The position numbers and the translations under genes are program-made. From contig JAGLZV010000064.1 in NCBI GenBank assembly GCA_023131215.1, positions 1 to 6,473 on the forward strand: DNA of 6,473 nucleotides. The letters run 5' to 3'. The DNA comes from Candidatus Methanophagales archaeon. Lineage in GTDB: Archaea > Halobacteriota > Syntropharchaeia > Alkanophagales > Methanospirareceae. A model generated the notes under the pieces. That model searched no databases and was not told the DNA's origin. It saw nothing but the letters and a program-made list of their open reading frames with translations. Positions 1 to 5,728 of this stretch are shown here, in pieces; within the stretch, counting starts at the first letter, position 1; the number at the start of each line of letters is the position of its first letter.

Positions 1-567
1 CATCAACTGCGTAACTATATCTTCATCTGTTATCCTGTCCAAGTCTATGTACTCATTCATACCACCAACCATTAACTTCTTTTCCACTTTTTCTTTCCCT
101 TCCTCTATCCTTTCTTTCTCTCCCACGTCTTTCCCCATGCTTCCTATGCTACCAATCGCAAAAATAATCGAAAAAATCATCTTTATCTTTTCTGAAAACT
201 TCATCTTCCTCCAGAACCGCTGCATGGTTACTTGAATAGGACGATCAACTAACGCAATCTCGCAACCTCGTTCCTCTGCCTTCTTTATCGCTGCCATCAT
301 ATCTGCACCGGGCTCAATGCCCAACTCCGCCCCCATTTTACGCTGCACGTATGCAAGCAGCCAATGTGTGAGTATTAAAAATGGACTGCCGCCACTTATC
401 ACTTCCTTTATCGAAAAATCACCCACATTCCCCGTCAATGCATTATATCTGCCTTCGCATAATTCAACAGCAACCACGTCCGGCTCTTCTCTGTCTATTA
501 CCTCTTCCACTTCTCTCACACTCTTCTCTAATATATGCCCCGTCCCTACCAGGATTATATCATTCAT
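1..567 (-). CDS. TraB-family protein (N-terminal 189 residues, cut by window edge)
   Basis: The gene starts at ATG 567 and stays open to base 1, so only 189 residues are visible. The N-terminus has the family's GxxH signature (GTGH, residues 8-11), followed by a PDVVAVEL strand with Glu35. Further on are an ADMMAAIKKAEE helix and an ALVDRPIQVTMQRFWRK segment (Arg119 region), both typical of TraB/PrgY proteins. A hydrophobic stretch lies around 130-145, and a Lys/Glu-rich segment around 146-165. The C-terminal membrane part found in archaeal members would lie outside the window. TraB/PrgY is distantly related to Tiki and GumN putative metalloproteases. PrgY limits pheromone activity in Enterococcus, but the archaeal role is unknown. 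The gene follows aRF1 after 35 nt and probably shares its transcript. No clear Shine-Dalgarno site precedes the ATG. An in-frame GTG at 588 would add seven residues. Confidence 0.87.
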   Translation of the reverse strand, partial: MNDIILVGTGHILEKSVREVEEVIDREEPDVVAVELCEGRYNALTGNVGDFSIKEVISGGSPFLILTHWLLAYVQRKMGAELGIEPGADMMAAIKKAEERGCEIALVDRPIQVTMQRFWRKMKFSEKIKMIFSIIFAIGSIGSMGKDVGEKERIEEGKEKVEKKLMVGGMNEYIDLDRITDEDIVTQLM

Positions 568-602
568 ATTGCATTTTTCGATTTGCACTTTGCATTTTGC
601 AT
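568..602 (-). repeat. Five 7-nt tandem units between aRF1 and traB
   Basis: Read on the minus strand from 602, the spacer splits exactly into ATGCAAA, ATGCAAA, GTGCAAA, TCGAAAA and ATGCAAT, then the traB ATG. The first three units are nearly identical, the fourth is diverged, and the fifth differs at its last base. The ATG at 602, directly after the aRF1 stop TAA, opens a 12-codon reading frame. Its TGA (566-564) overlaps the traB ATG. Whether this tiny frame is translated is unknown. Confidence 0.7.
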
Positions 603-1694
603 TTACTTTGCCCTGTACCGCAATAAAGCGGCAACGCCACCAAATGCACGCTTTAATTGTGTGCCTTCCTCAAAATCCGTTGATATTATTTCCACATCTG
701 CTCCTATCTCCTCAGCGAGCTCCACTAAATCGTGCATGAGCGCAGTGCTGAGCTCCTCGGAAAACAAAAGCGTGCCAACAGCGCCAATTTCCAATTTCCT
801 CCTCACCTCTTCCTCTCCGTATGCAACCATACTCTCATCATTTGCCAATAACTTCATGAACTTCGTCGTGAACTTCTTCTCGCGCATCAAATCCAGCCCT
901 TCCAGGGCGTCCTCTGCCTTGTCAACGAGCTCAAAAAGACCGGATTCATCCGTATAGGCTACATCAAAAGCGCCAAGAATTTTATTCTGCAGCTCGTAAT
1001 GCAAGTAAGACCCTTTTATAAAATCATCCTTCGTTGGACTTGGGCCTCCTATCAAGATGCCCTTGAGGTCTTCTATTTGCAGCAAAATTCGTGTTACATG
1101 CTCGCCTATTCGCTTATAAAAATCTTCTATTGCAATCTCTCGCAACCTTTGAAATCTCAGTGCCGACTGCCCCCCTTTTCTTATCTTTCCCGGAACTGCG
1201 GAAGTCAAGTGCTTCATCGTCTCCACCACCTTTCCCGTTAGAATGCCTATCGTTGCTTCTCTTCTGTCAAGCACGATCAAACCATATTTTTCCTTCTCCT
1301 CCACCATCTCTTCTAACGGCTCGAGGAAGAAAGAGGAATCACAATGATAGATGTAAGAAAGTATTTTCTCCGGCGGCTCCACGATGAAAGTTTCTATATC
1401 TGTCTTGTCTCCACCCTTCTCCACCGCACCACAGAATATAACCACGCCATTTTCTTCTACATGCACATACTTCAACTTGGATAAAATGGAATCTAAAGAA
1501 CTTTGAACGTTAGTACGAGTAGATTTGCTTTTTATGTTCATTGCTTGCCCGTATTCTTCCCTGAGATGAGAAGTAACATCTGATATTTGTTTATCCGGGG
1601 GAATGTAAACTGAAACGAGCTCCGTACCTCTACCACTCTTTTTCCTCAGTTCTTCCAATACCTTCCTGAATTCGTATTTTTTTATCTGGTCCAT
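603..1694 (-). CDS. prf1: Peptide chain release factor aRF1, lacking the domain-3 mini-domain
   Basis: This is the archaeal class-1 release factor. It reads all three stop codons in the ribosomal A site and triggers peptidyl-tRNA hydrolysis. Domain 1 shows the stop-codon recognition motifs NIKS (residues 53-56) and YxCxxxF (Tyr116, Cys118, Phe122). Domain 2 has the catalytic GGQ at 174-176. Domain 3 ends with the conserved EEGTQL and AFGG segments (343-353). The protein has 363 residues, whereas family members usually have about 410-420. The difference sits in domain 3: GTLLFSEEL (307-315) runs almost directly into the last helix, so the zinc-ribbon mini-domain with its Cys pairs is absent. 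The ATG at 1694 gives the usual N-terminus. It lies 21 nt after the tRNA-Gly 3' end, so processing of the tRNA would leave a very short leader. Confidence 0.97.
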   Translation of the reverse strand: MDQIKKYEFRKVLEELRKKSGRGTELVSVYIPPDKQISDVTSHLREEYGQAMNIKSKSTRTNVQSSLDSILSKLKYVHVEENGVVIFCGAVEKGGDKTDIETFIVEPPEKILSYIYHCDSSFFLEPLEEMVEEKEKYGLIVLDRREATIGILTGKVVETMKHLTSAVPGKIRKGGQSALRFQRLREIAIEDFYKRIGEHVTRILLQIEDLKGILIGGPSPTKDDFIKGSYLHYELQNKILGAFDVAYTDESGLFELVDKAEDALEGLDLMREKKFTTKFMKLLANDESMVAYGEEEVRRKLEIGAVGTLLFSEELSTALMHDLVELAEEIGADVEIISTDFEEGTQLKRAFGGVAALLRYRAK

Positions 1695-1715
1695 ATTTCT
1701 TTGATAAAAGTTTTA

Positions 1716-1846
1716 TGCGGCAACCGGGGCTCGAACCCGGGTTACAGGCTGTTTCCCATCCTTTTCTTTTTGATTAAACTTTTTCTTAAAAAGTTTGTTT
1801 AAAAGGTTGTTGGGAAGCCCGTGTCCTACCGCTAGACTATTGCCGC
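1716..1846 (-). tRNA. tRNA-Gly(CCC) with a 60-nt intron
   Basis: The cloverleaf folds well. The acceptor stem GCGGCAA/TTGCCGC (1846-1840 with 1723-1717) is perfect, and A1716 is the discriminator base. The D-arm is GTC/GAC with GG in the loop. The anticodon stem CGGGC/GCCTG has one G-T pair, and the T-arm CCGGG/CCCGG encloses TTCGAGC. The anticodon loop reads T-T-CCC-A, then the intron, then A38, so the anticodon is CCC (1814-1812) and the identity is glycine. The mature RNA has 71 nt and CCA is not encoded. The first 15 nt of the gene overlap the end of rpoL. The fold was worked out by hand, so the exact splice positions depend on placing the intron after position 37. Confidence 0.93.
1751..1810 (-). 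other. Intron of tRNA-Gly(CCC), archaeal bulge-helix-bulge type
   Basis: This 60-nt A/T-rich intron lies between positions 37 and 38, the canonical archaeal site cut by the splicing endonuclease. TTCCC of the anticodon loop can pair with GGGAA (1757-1753) near the intron's 3' end. That leaves ACA as a 3-nt bulge at the 3' junction. CCTTTT can pair with AAAAGG further in, which gives a somewhat relaxed bulge-helix-bulge. The core is a perfect 9-bp hairpin AAACTTTTT/AAAAAGTTT with a 3-nt loop (1776-1796), followed on the minus strand by GTTTAATC. This core resembles the intergenic element at 5164-5309. Confidence 0.85.
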
Positions 1847-2137
1847 TTTTTTATACAGGGTCTCGAATTCCTCAAATTCTGATGCCAGTGAAGCAGCAGC
1901 CGACTTCACCACCTCTAATGGGTCCCCCTCCCTCACCTTCACATACAAAACCGGGTTGCTCATCAGCGTATGTTTGATGCTATAGGTTGCGATGTCAACC
2001 TTTTCATTCTCCAATAGCTTTGATGCCAGTGGAGCTAAAAGTGTATGATCTTCACCTTCTACCTCTATCCTCACCTCTTTTTCCTTCTTCTCCAGTATCT
2101 TTACGCGCTTATTTTCCTTTTCCTTTTCCATCTCCAT
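1832..2137 (-). CDS. rpoL: DNA-directed RNA polymerase subunit L
   Basis: This is a 101-residue small subunit of the archaeal RNA polymerase. It is the counterpart of eukaryotic Rpb11/AC19 and of one alpha N-terminal domain, and it pairs with subunit D in the assembly platform. The family signatures are EGEDHTL (27-33) and IKHTLMSNPVLYVK (54-67), followed by the usual amphipathic C-terminal helix. The start at ATG 2137 is supported by AGGTG a few bases upstream. It lies 8 nt after the csl4 stop, which points to cotranscription with the exosome gene. The last residues (KKAAIV) and the TAG stop (1834-1832) lie against or inside the tRNA-Gly 5' end, with 15 nt of overlap. RNase P cleavage of a joint transcript would therefore remove the rpoL stop codon. 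Confidence 0.96.
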   Translation of the reverse strand: MEMEKEKENKRVKILEKKEKEVRIEVEGEDHTLLAPLASKLLENEKVDIATYSIKHTLMSNPVLYVKVREGDPLEVVKSAAASLASEFEEFETLYKKAAIV

Positions 2138-2145
2138 CTCTACAC

Positions 2146-2709
2146 CTAAACCACGCCCTTACCATAATCCTCAGACATTTTTCTCGTTTCCTCCCTCTTG
2201 CATCTCTCACATGCCAGCACATCCCCTTTCCTCTTCAGGTTACCTTTGCATTTCATACACATCGCTTTTATCACGCCTAAATCCTTACTTTCTGTGCTAA
2301 GTCTTAATGCTTTTGCATCTATCACTCTCGCCTTTACCACGTCAAGATAACCAAACTCATGCTGTAATTCACTCACATACCCGCTTTTTACGTTTGATAT
2401 ATGAATAACTCCCTGCGTGGATGCAGCAATTTCTCGCTTCTCCCTCCCTTTCACGCACGCTATACTCACGACAGCAACAGTATCTTTTATATCCTCTATT
2501 CTGCCTATAACCACATCACCTTCTTTGAGCATTGGCGGTGTATCCACCACGGGCAGAACGTCTATCACCCTTTTATCACTTATGCTAATTTCCCCTATCT
2601 GTGAGGCATATAAATTCCCGTTTTCATCGAACACACCTTTTCCAAGCGTAAATTCTTCGGAAGTGCCTAAAAAATCCCCCGGAACTACGATTCTTTTATC
2701 TTTTTCCAT
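2146..2709 (-). CDS. csl4: Exosome complex RNA-binding subunit Csl4
   Basis: Csl4 caps the archaeal exosome (the Rrp41/Rrp42 ring) together with or instead of Rrp4, and it helps recruit RNA and the DnaG adaptor for 3'-5' degradation and tailing. The 187 residues show the expected three parts. The N-terminal domain begins with VVPGDFLGTSEEF (8-20). An S1 fold covers about 62-141 and contains GDVVIGRI and GVIHISNV. A C-terminal zinc ribbon has Cys151, Cys154, Cys167 and Cys170. The start at ATG 2709 follows a purine-rich GGGAGAG Shine-Dalgarno-like stretch and fits the family N-terminus. It is the first gene of the minus-strand cluster and is divergent from ruvC, with 83 bp between the two start codons. 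Confidence 0.95.
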   Translation of the reverse strand: MEKDKRIVVPGDFLGTSEEFTLGKGVFDENGNLYASQIGEISISDKRVIDVLPVVDTPPMLKEGDVVIGRIEDIKDTVAVVSIACVKGREKREIAASTQGVIHISNVKSGYVSELQHEFGYLDVVKARVIDAKALRLSTESKDLGVIKAMCMKCKGNLKRKGDVLACERCKREETRKMSEDYGKGVV

Positions 2710-2792
2710 TTACTTCTCTCCCTCTTCTATCCTCTTTTCTTCCTCTTTTCTTTTACTTTATTATTATCTTGCTTCTTCTCTATTTATTATTT
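2710..2792. promoter_or_regulatory. Divergent promoter region of csl4 and ruvC with a pyrimidine tract
   Basis: These 83 bp must carry promoters for both directions. A/T-rich TATA-like stretches lie at about 2756-2769 and 2781-2792. Taking the first as the ruvC box puts the transcription start close to the ruvC ATG, so a leaderless ruvC mRNA is plausible. From about 2711 to 2757 the plus strand is almost pure pyrimidine. The csl4 leader is therefore almost pure A/G, with several AGGA/GGAG-like segments. The promoter boxes are read by eye only. Confidence 0.45.
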
Positions 2793-3311
2793 ATGCGTGT
2801 AATTGGAATAGACCCGGGAACTGCTCGCACAGGCTGGGGAGTTGTTGAGTTCAACCACGGGACATTAAAATCAATTGATTTTGGATGTATAAAAACAACT
2901 CCCAGGCAACCAAAAGAGGAGAGATTAAAAAAGATATATGAGGATTTGCTTGCGGTGATAAAAAACATGACGCCTGATGACATGGCAATCGAGAAGATAT
3001 TTTTCAATATTAATGTGAAAACAGCGTTAAACGTTGGTCAAGCACGTGGGGTCTGTCTCTTAGCTGCTGCTATTACAGGGCTACCTGCATACGAATATAA
3101 CACCTCTGAGGTGAAAAGTATTATAACCGGATACGGTAGAGCAACAAAGAGCGAAGTGGCGAGCAAAGTAAAAGAACTGCTTCGCCTGGAGGAAACACCA
3201 AAGCCAGATGATGTCACCGATGCCCTCGCCATTGCAGCCACGCATATATTTCAAACTCGAAAAAATTCCAAATCTCAAGCACCAAATCACTTAGAAGAGA
3301 ATCATCAATAA
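2793..3311 (+). CDS. ruvC: Crossover junction endodeoxyribonuclease RuvC
   Basis: RuvC is a dimeric, Mg2+-dependent RNase H-fold nuclease that cuts Holliday junctions at the end of recombination. The first strand MRVIGIDPG carries Asp7. MAIEKIF supplies Glu67, and DDVTDALAIA supplies Asp140 and Asp143. This is the full set matching Asp7, Glu66, Asp138 and Asp141 of the E. coli enzyme. NVKTALNVGQARGV and the YGRATKSEVA segment are also typical. With 172 residues it has normal length. ATG 2793 was chosen over an in-frame TTG at 2769 because MRVIGIDPG matches the family start. The tail after residue 155 is polar and not conserved. Archaea normally resolve junctions with Hjc, so a RuvC here suggests old transfer from bacteria or a lineage-specific use. 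No ruvA or ruvB is nearby. Confidence 0.93.
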   Translation: MRVIGIDPGTARTGWGVVEFNHGTLKSIDFGCIKTTPRQPKEERLKKIYEDLLAVIKNMTPDDMAIEKIFFNINVKTALNVGQARGVCLLAAAITGLPAYEYNTSEVKSIITGYGRATKSEVASKVKELLRLEETPKPDDVTDALAIAATHIFQTRKNSKSQAPNHLEENHQ

Positions 3312-3821
3312 TAAGGTGAAGAAGATAAACCAGCAGAAAATGGTCATAAACGAGATATAAATCCAATCTTTCGCTCCTTTTATGCTCGTATGCAAGAAAG
3401 GATACACAAATTTCTGTACCAGAACCAGAAGTATTGCGATAAGCAACCAATCTTCCGATGTGGGAGTTGAGTAAATATTTAGCTTTTCAGCATCTTTCCT
3501 GATGTGGTAGGTATTTTTCTTTTCTTCATCATTTATCAGCCATTTGTCATTGCCTTCCTTCGTAATAGTGATATTTTCAGAAAGCGGGGTACCTTTTGTT
3601 TCAAACGTTTTTATCAAATTTTCCGGCACGATACCATTATCCAAGTCCTCTTTTAGCCCTCCGTTCGTACTAACCAAATACGGAGTAGATACAAATATTA
3701 AAAAGCATATAACGCCAGCGAGAATGCCAAATAGAAGTGGCGTTAGCGTCTTTTTCAATCCTTCCTCGTATTCTACCTTCTCTTTCTCCTTTTTATCACT
3801 CTCTTTTTTCTTGTTCTCCAT
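3291..3821 (-). CDS. Unrecognised three-helix membrane protein
   Basis: The 176-residue product is not a family I can name. The first 25 residues are strongly charged (Lys/Glu-rich) and should stay in the cytoplasm. Likely membrane helices lie at about 27-49, 124-143 and 152-175. Between the first and second is a polar domain of about 75 residues (50-123), probably outside the cell, rich in Thr, Asn and charged residues and without Cys. A GAKDWIYISF turn joins helices 2 and 3. No catalytic motif is visible. The gene follows ychF after 62 bp on the same strand but has its own TATA-like box. Its last 21 nt overlap the 3' end of convergent ruvC. The hydrophobic pattern and low-complexity N-terminus make a real gene likely. 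Confidence 0.8.
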   Translation of the reverse strand: MENKKKESDKKEKEKVEYEEGLKKTLTPLLFGILAGVICFLIFVSTPYLVSTNGGLKEDLDNGIVPENLIKTFETKGTPLSENITITKEGNDKWLINDEEKKNTYHIRKDAEKLNIYSTPTSEDWLLIAILLVLVQKFVYPFLHTSIKGAKDWIYISFMTIFCWFIFFTLLLMILF

Positions 3822-3865
3822 GGACTTCTTTTTTTCAACTCAATTTAACTTAATTATATTCGCTA

Positions 3866-3880
3866 TATAATATTTATAAG
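3866..3880 (-). promoter_or_regulatory. TATA-like promoter for the membrane-protein gene
   Basis: On the minus strand the 62-bp gap after ychF contains CTTATAAATATTATA, preceded by AGAA, which could serve as a BRE. Transcription about 25 nt downstream would begin near 3850, giving a leader of about 30 nt before ATG 3821. The assignment is by eye. Confidence 0.45.
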
Positions 3881-3883
3881 TTC

Positions 3884-5122
3884 TCATCTCGTATACACCA
3901 CCTTTATTATATCATTGGTTCTCAATGCGTATTTTTCTCCCAGCCTTCGTTTCGTTCTTGCGTCTATTGCATAAAGAAAGCCTTTACCAATATCAGAATG
4001 AATAGAAAAAGCCAGGTCTCTGGCGGTGCTCCCGTTTTTCAAAAGAAATGCATCGGGTAGGATTCTTCCTGAGGCATCACTGAACTTGTGCTCGTCTTCT
4101 ACCGGATACGCAACCACATAGTCCAACAAATCGAACACCACACGATTTATTATTGCTTGAACTCCGGTACCGCCATAGTCTTGAATTAATTTTCTTAACC
4201 TTTCCAGCCCTTTTCTCTGTTTTTCCATGACTTCCGCTTCATGAGAAATCTCAAAATCGGTATCCCCGGGCAGGTATTTTATGAAGTTGTGCTTCGCAGC
4301 GGTTCTCAAAGCAAGTTCTGCTTCGGCGGAACACGGAATCACCACTTCCTTACTTTCACTTTCTTCTTCTTCTTCGCCCTCACCTCCGAGCTCCTTCAGC
4401 TTTCTTATGTTCTCTTCCGGCGCTATGTCAGTTTTGTTTGCTGCGATAATCATTTTTTTACTCTTTTTTATCAAGTGTGATGCTAAATCTTTCATGTCAT
4501 CCTCGTTCCACGACTTCATGCTGGGTTTATCAGAGACGAGAGATTCTAATATGGCGGCTTTTACTTGTTCTTCGGTTACTCCGACGCCAGCTAATTGCTC
4601 GGAAAGCAATCTCGCTATCTTCGCACCTTCTAATTCCGCCTTCCTCTCTATCTTCCTTCTGTTTCTACTTATTATTCCGCGCACCCACTCTTTCAGCTCT
4701 TCCTGGAAAAAGGCAACGTCTTCGATTGGGTCATGAGTCCCAATTCCTACCACATTCCCGTCTGCATCTGTTCCACCTGAGGCGTCTACAACGTGTATTA
4801 TCGCTTCCGCCTGCCTGAGTTCGTCTAAGAATTCGTTTCCCAATCCCCTTCCTTCGTGTGCACCTCTAACCAGACCTGCAACGTCTATGAGCTCCACGGG
4901 TACGAAGCGAAAACCATCAATGCAAATCCCGCACTCTCTACTTATCTCCTGCTGAATCTGTTTGTCTTTACAGGGACATTTTACCCTCACGTATGCTATC
5001 CCGATATTTGGCGATATGGTGGTGAACGGATAAGAAGCTATTTCAACATCTGCGAGTGTAGAAGCCTTGAAAAAGGAGGATTTTCCCGAATTCGGCTTCC
5101 CTGCTATCGCTATTGTTATCAT
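3884..5122 (-). CDS. Archaeal YchF/OLA1-type GTPase with TGS domain
   Basis: This Obg-family P-loop NTPase has 412 residues. G1 is GKPNSGKSS (8-16), G2 lies around SYPFTT (30-35), G3 is DVAGLVRGAHEGRG (80-93), G4 is NKTD (229-232) and G5 is CSAEAE (264-269). The C-terminal TGS domain spans roughly 335-411. The Asp in G4 predicts GTP preference, unlike bacterial and eukaryotic YchF/OLA1, which have NxxE and prefer ATP. CPCK (49-52) and ECGIC (63-67) form the cysteine-rich insertion seen in archaeal members and may bind a metal. A run of mostly Glu (about 248-259) before G5 is low-complexity. Related proteins bind ribosomes or translation factors, but the exact role is not settled. ATG 5122 gives the standard N-terminus, and a TATA-like box lies about 35 nt upstream. 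Confidence 0.95.
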   Translation of the reverse strand: MITIAIAGKPNSGKSSFFKASTLADVEIASYPFTTISPNIGIAYVRVKCPCKDKQIQQEISRECGICIDGFRFVPVELIDVAGLVRGAHEGRGLGNEFLDELRQAEAIIHVVDASGGTDADGNVVGIGTHDPIEDVAFFQEELKEWVRGIISRNRRKIERKAELEGAKIARLLSEQLAGVGVTEEQVKAAILESLVSDKPSMKSWNEDDMKDLASHLIKKSKKMIIAANKTDIAPEENIRKLKELGGEGEEEEESESKEVVIPCSAEAELALRTAAKHNFIKYLPGDTDFEISHEAEVMEKQRKGLERLRKLIQDYGGTGVQAIINRVVFDLLDYVVAYPVEDEHKFSDASGRILPDAFLLKNGSTARDLAFSIHSDIGKGFLYAIDARTKRRLGEKYALRTNDIIKVVYTR

Positions 5123-5152
5123 ATCTTTGCTTTTTATTTTTTATTTGTTCAA

Positions 5153-5163
5153 CTCCTTTTTAT
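5153..5163 (-). promoter_or_regulatory. TATA-like promoter for the YchF-type gene
   Basis: The minus strand reads TTATAAAAAGG here. Initiation about 25 nt downstream would fall near 5133, leaving about 10 nt before ATG 5122, so the mRNA would be nearly leaderless. This fits the weak Shine-Dalgarno match. The box touches the left end of the palindromic element at 5164. Confidence 0.5.
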
Positions 5164-5309
5164 AACCACAAGATTACACGGATTTCCACACAAACTTTCT
5201 TTTGAAAAGAAAGTTTGATCAAAGAAACATTTTAGAGTTGTTTTTCTTTTCCGTAAACGCTTTTCTTTTTCTAAAAGAAAAGGGTTTAATCTTGTGTAAT
5301 CTCGTGGTT
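5164..5309. repeat. Palindromic intergenic element of about 146 bp with terminal inverted repeats
   Basis: The left end AACCACAAGATTACAC (5164-5179) and the right end GTGTAATCTCGTGGTT (5294-5309) are inverted copies matching at 15 of 16 positions. Inside are two perfect hairpins. One is AAACTTTCTTTT/AAAAGAAAGTTT around one central base (5192-5216). The other is CTTTTCTTTT/AAAAGAAAAG with a TCT loop (5260-5282). A TTTGATCAAA palindrome follows the first. No open frame is visible inside. The layout suggests a small non-coding mobile or REP-like repeat placed between two housekeeping genes. Other copies cannot be seen within this window, apart from the related hairpin in the tRNA intron. Confidence 0.75.
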
Positions 5310-5324
5310 CTATATATTTTTACC

Positions 5325-5597
5325 TCACTCTTCAACGGAAACCGTTTCTAACTGACTCACTATACTCCATACCAACGTCCTCGTATGGGAAGGAATGTTA
5401 GGGTTGTTACTCAGTTCCTCCAATTCGGAAATCACCGCTGCCGCCCTTACTGCCAGTGATTCATCGCCATTCAGCAGCTCATTCTTTACTCTACTCACTG
5501 ATTTCCTTATGTTTCTCGGAACCGTGATATCTTGCATCATTTTTTCAAGCATCGCTGTGCATTTCTTTACGATTTCTTCTTTCTCCGCCTTCACCAT
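5325..5597 (-). CDS. UPF0147 family protein
   Basis: This 90-residue, mostly helical archaeal protein has no known function. The family signatures are all present: ITVPRNIRK (24-32), AVRAAAVISELEEL (49-62) and NPNIPSHTRTLVWSIVSQLE (65-84). There are no membrane segments, cysteine clusters or signal peptide beyond a single Cys13. Length is normal for the family. ATG 5597 is supported by a good Shine-Dalgarno sequence, AGAGGTGA (5614-5607 on the minus strand), about 9 nt upstream. It stands apart from the YchF-type gene, with 202 bp and the palindromic element between them, so the two are probably separate transcripts. Confidence 0.93.
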   Translation of the reverse strand: MVKAEKEEIVKKCTAMLEKMMQDITVPRNIRKSVSRVKNELLNGDESLAVRAAAVISELEELSNNPNIPSHTRTLVWSIVSQLETVSVEE

Positions 5598-5621
5598 TCG
5601 TTTTTATCACCTCTCATATCT

Positions 5622-5682
5622 TTATTATAAAACAAAAAGACCGCTGTTGAAGTAAATAGACGTTCTTTAATTTAAAAATATT
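5622..5682 (-). promoter_or_regulatory. Candidate promoter region of the UPF0147 gene
   Basis: Two A/T-rich minus-strand stretches could act as TATA boxes: TTATAATAA (5630-5622) and one around TATTTTTAAATTAAAG (5680-5665). The nearer one would start transcription at about 5601, which would exclude the strong Shine-Dalgarno site from the mRNA. The farther box is therefore the better candidate. Apart from this, I see nothing in 5598-5728. Confidence 0.3.
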
Positions 5683-5728
5683 TTGGTGAAACTAAAATAA
5701 AAAATATAACGTGTAATATCACTTCTGG

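Noticed and set aside
317..957. Overlapping plus-strand frames of up to 140 codons opposite traB and aRF1
   Set aside because: They are Ser/Pro/Leu-rich mirror images of Glu/Lys-rich real genes and match no family.
2769..2792. Upstream in-frame TTG extending RuvC by eight hydrophobic residues
   Set aside because: MRVIGIDPG at ATG 2793 matches the family N-terminus, and the extension is low-complexity promoter sequence.
4281..4818. Plus-strand frames of 113-151 codons opposite the YchF-type GTPase
   Set aside because: Serine-rich shadows of the acidic GTPase sequence, with no motif.
3884..5122. Acidic run before G5 in the YchF-type GTPase as a new domain
   Set aside because: It is only about a dozen residues of low-complexity Glu in a surface loop, so it is noted in the gene entry only.
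5164..5309. Hairpin pair as a CRISPR or intrinsic terminator
   Set aside because: There are no regular repeat-spacer units, and archaeal termination does not rely on hairpins. The terminal inverted repeats fit a mobile or REP-like element better.
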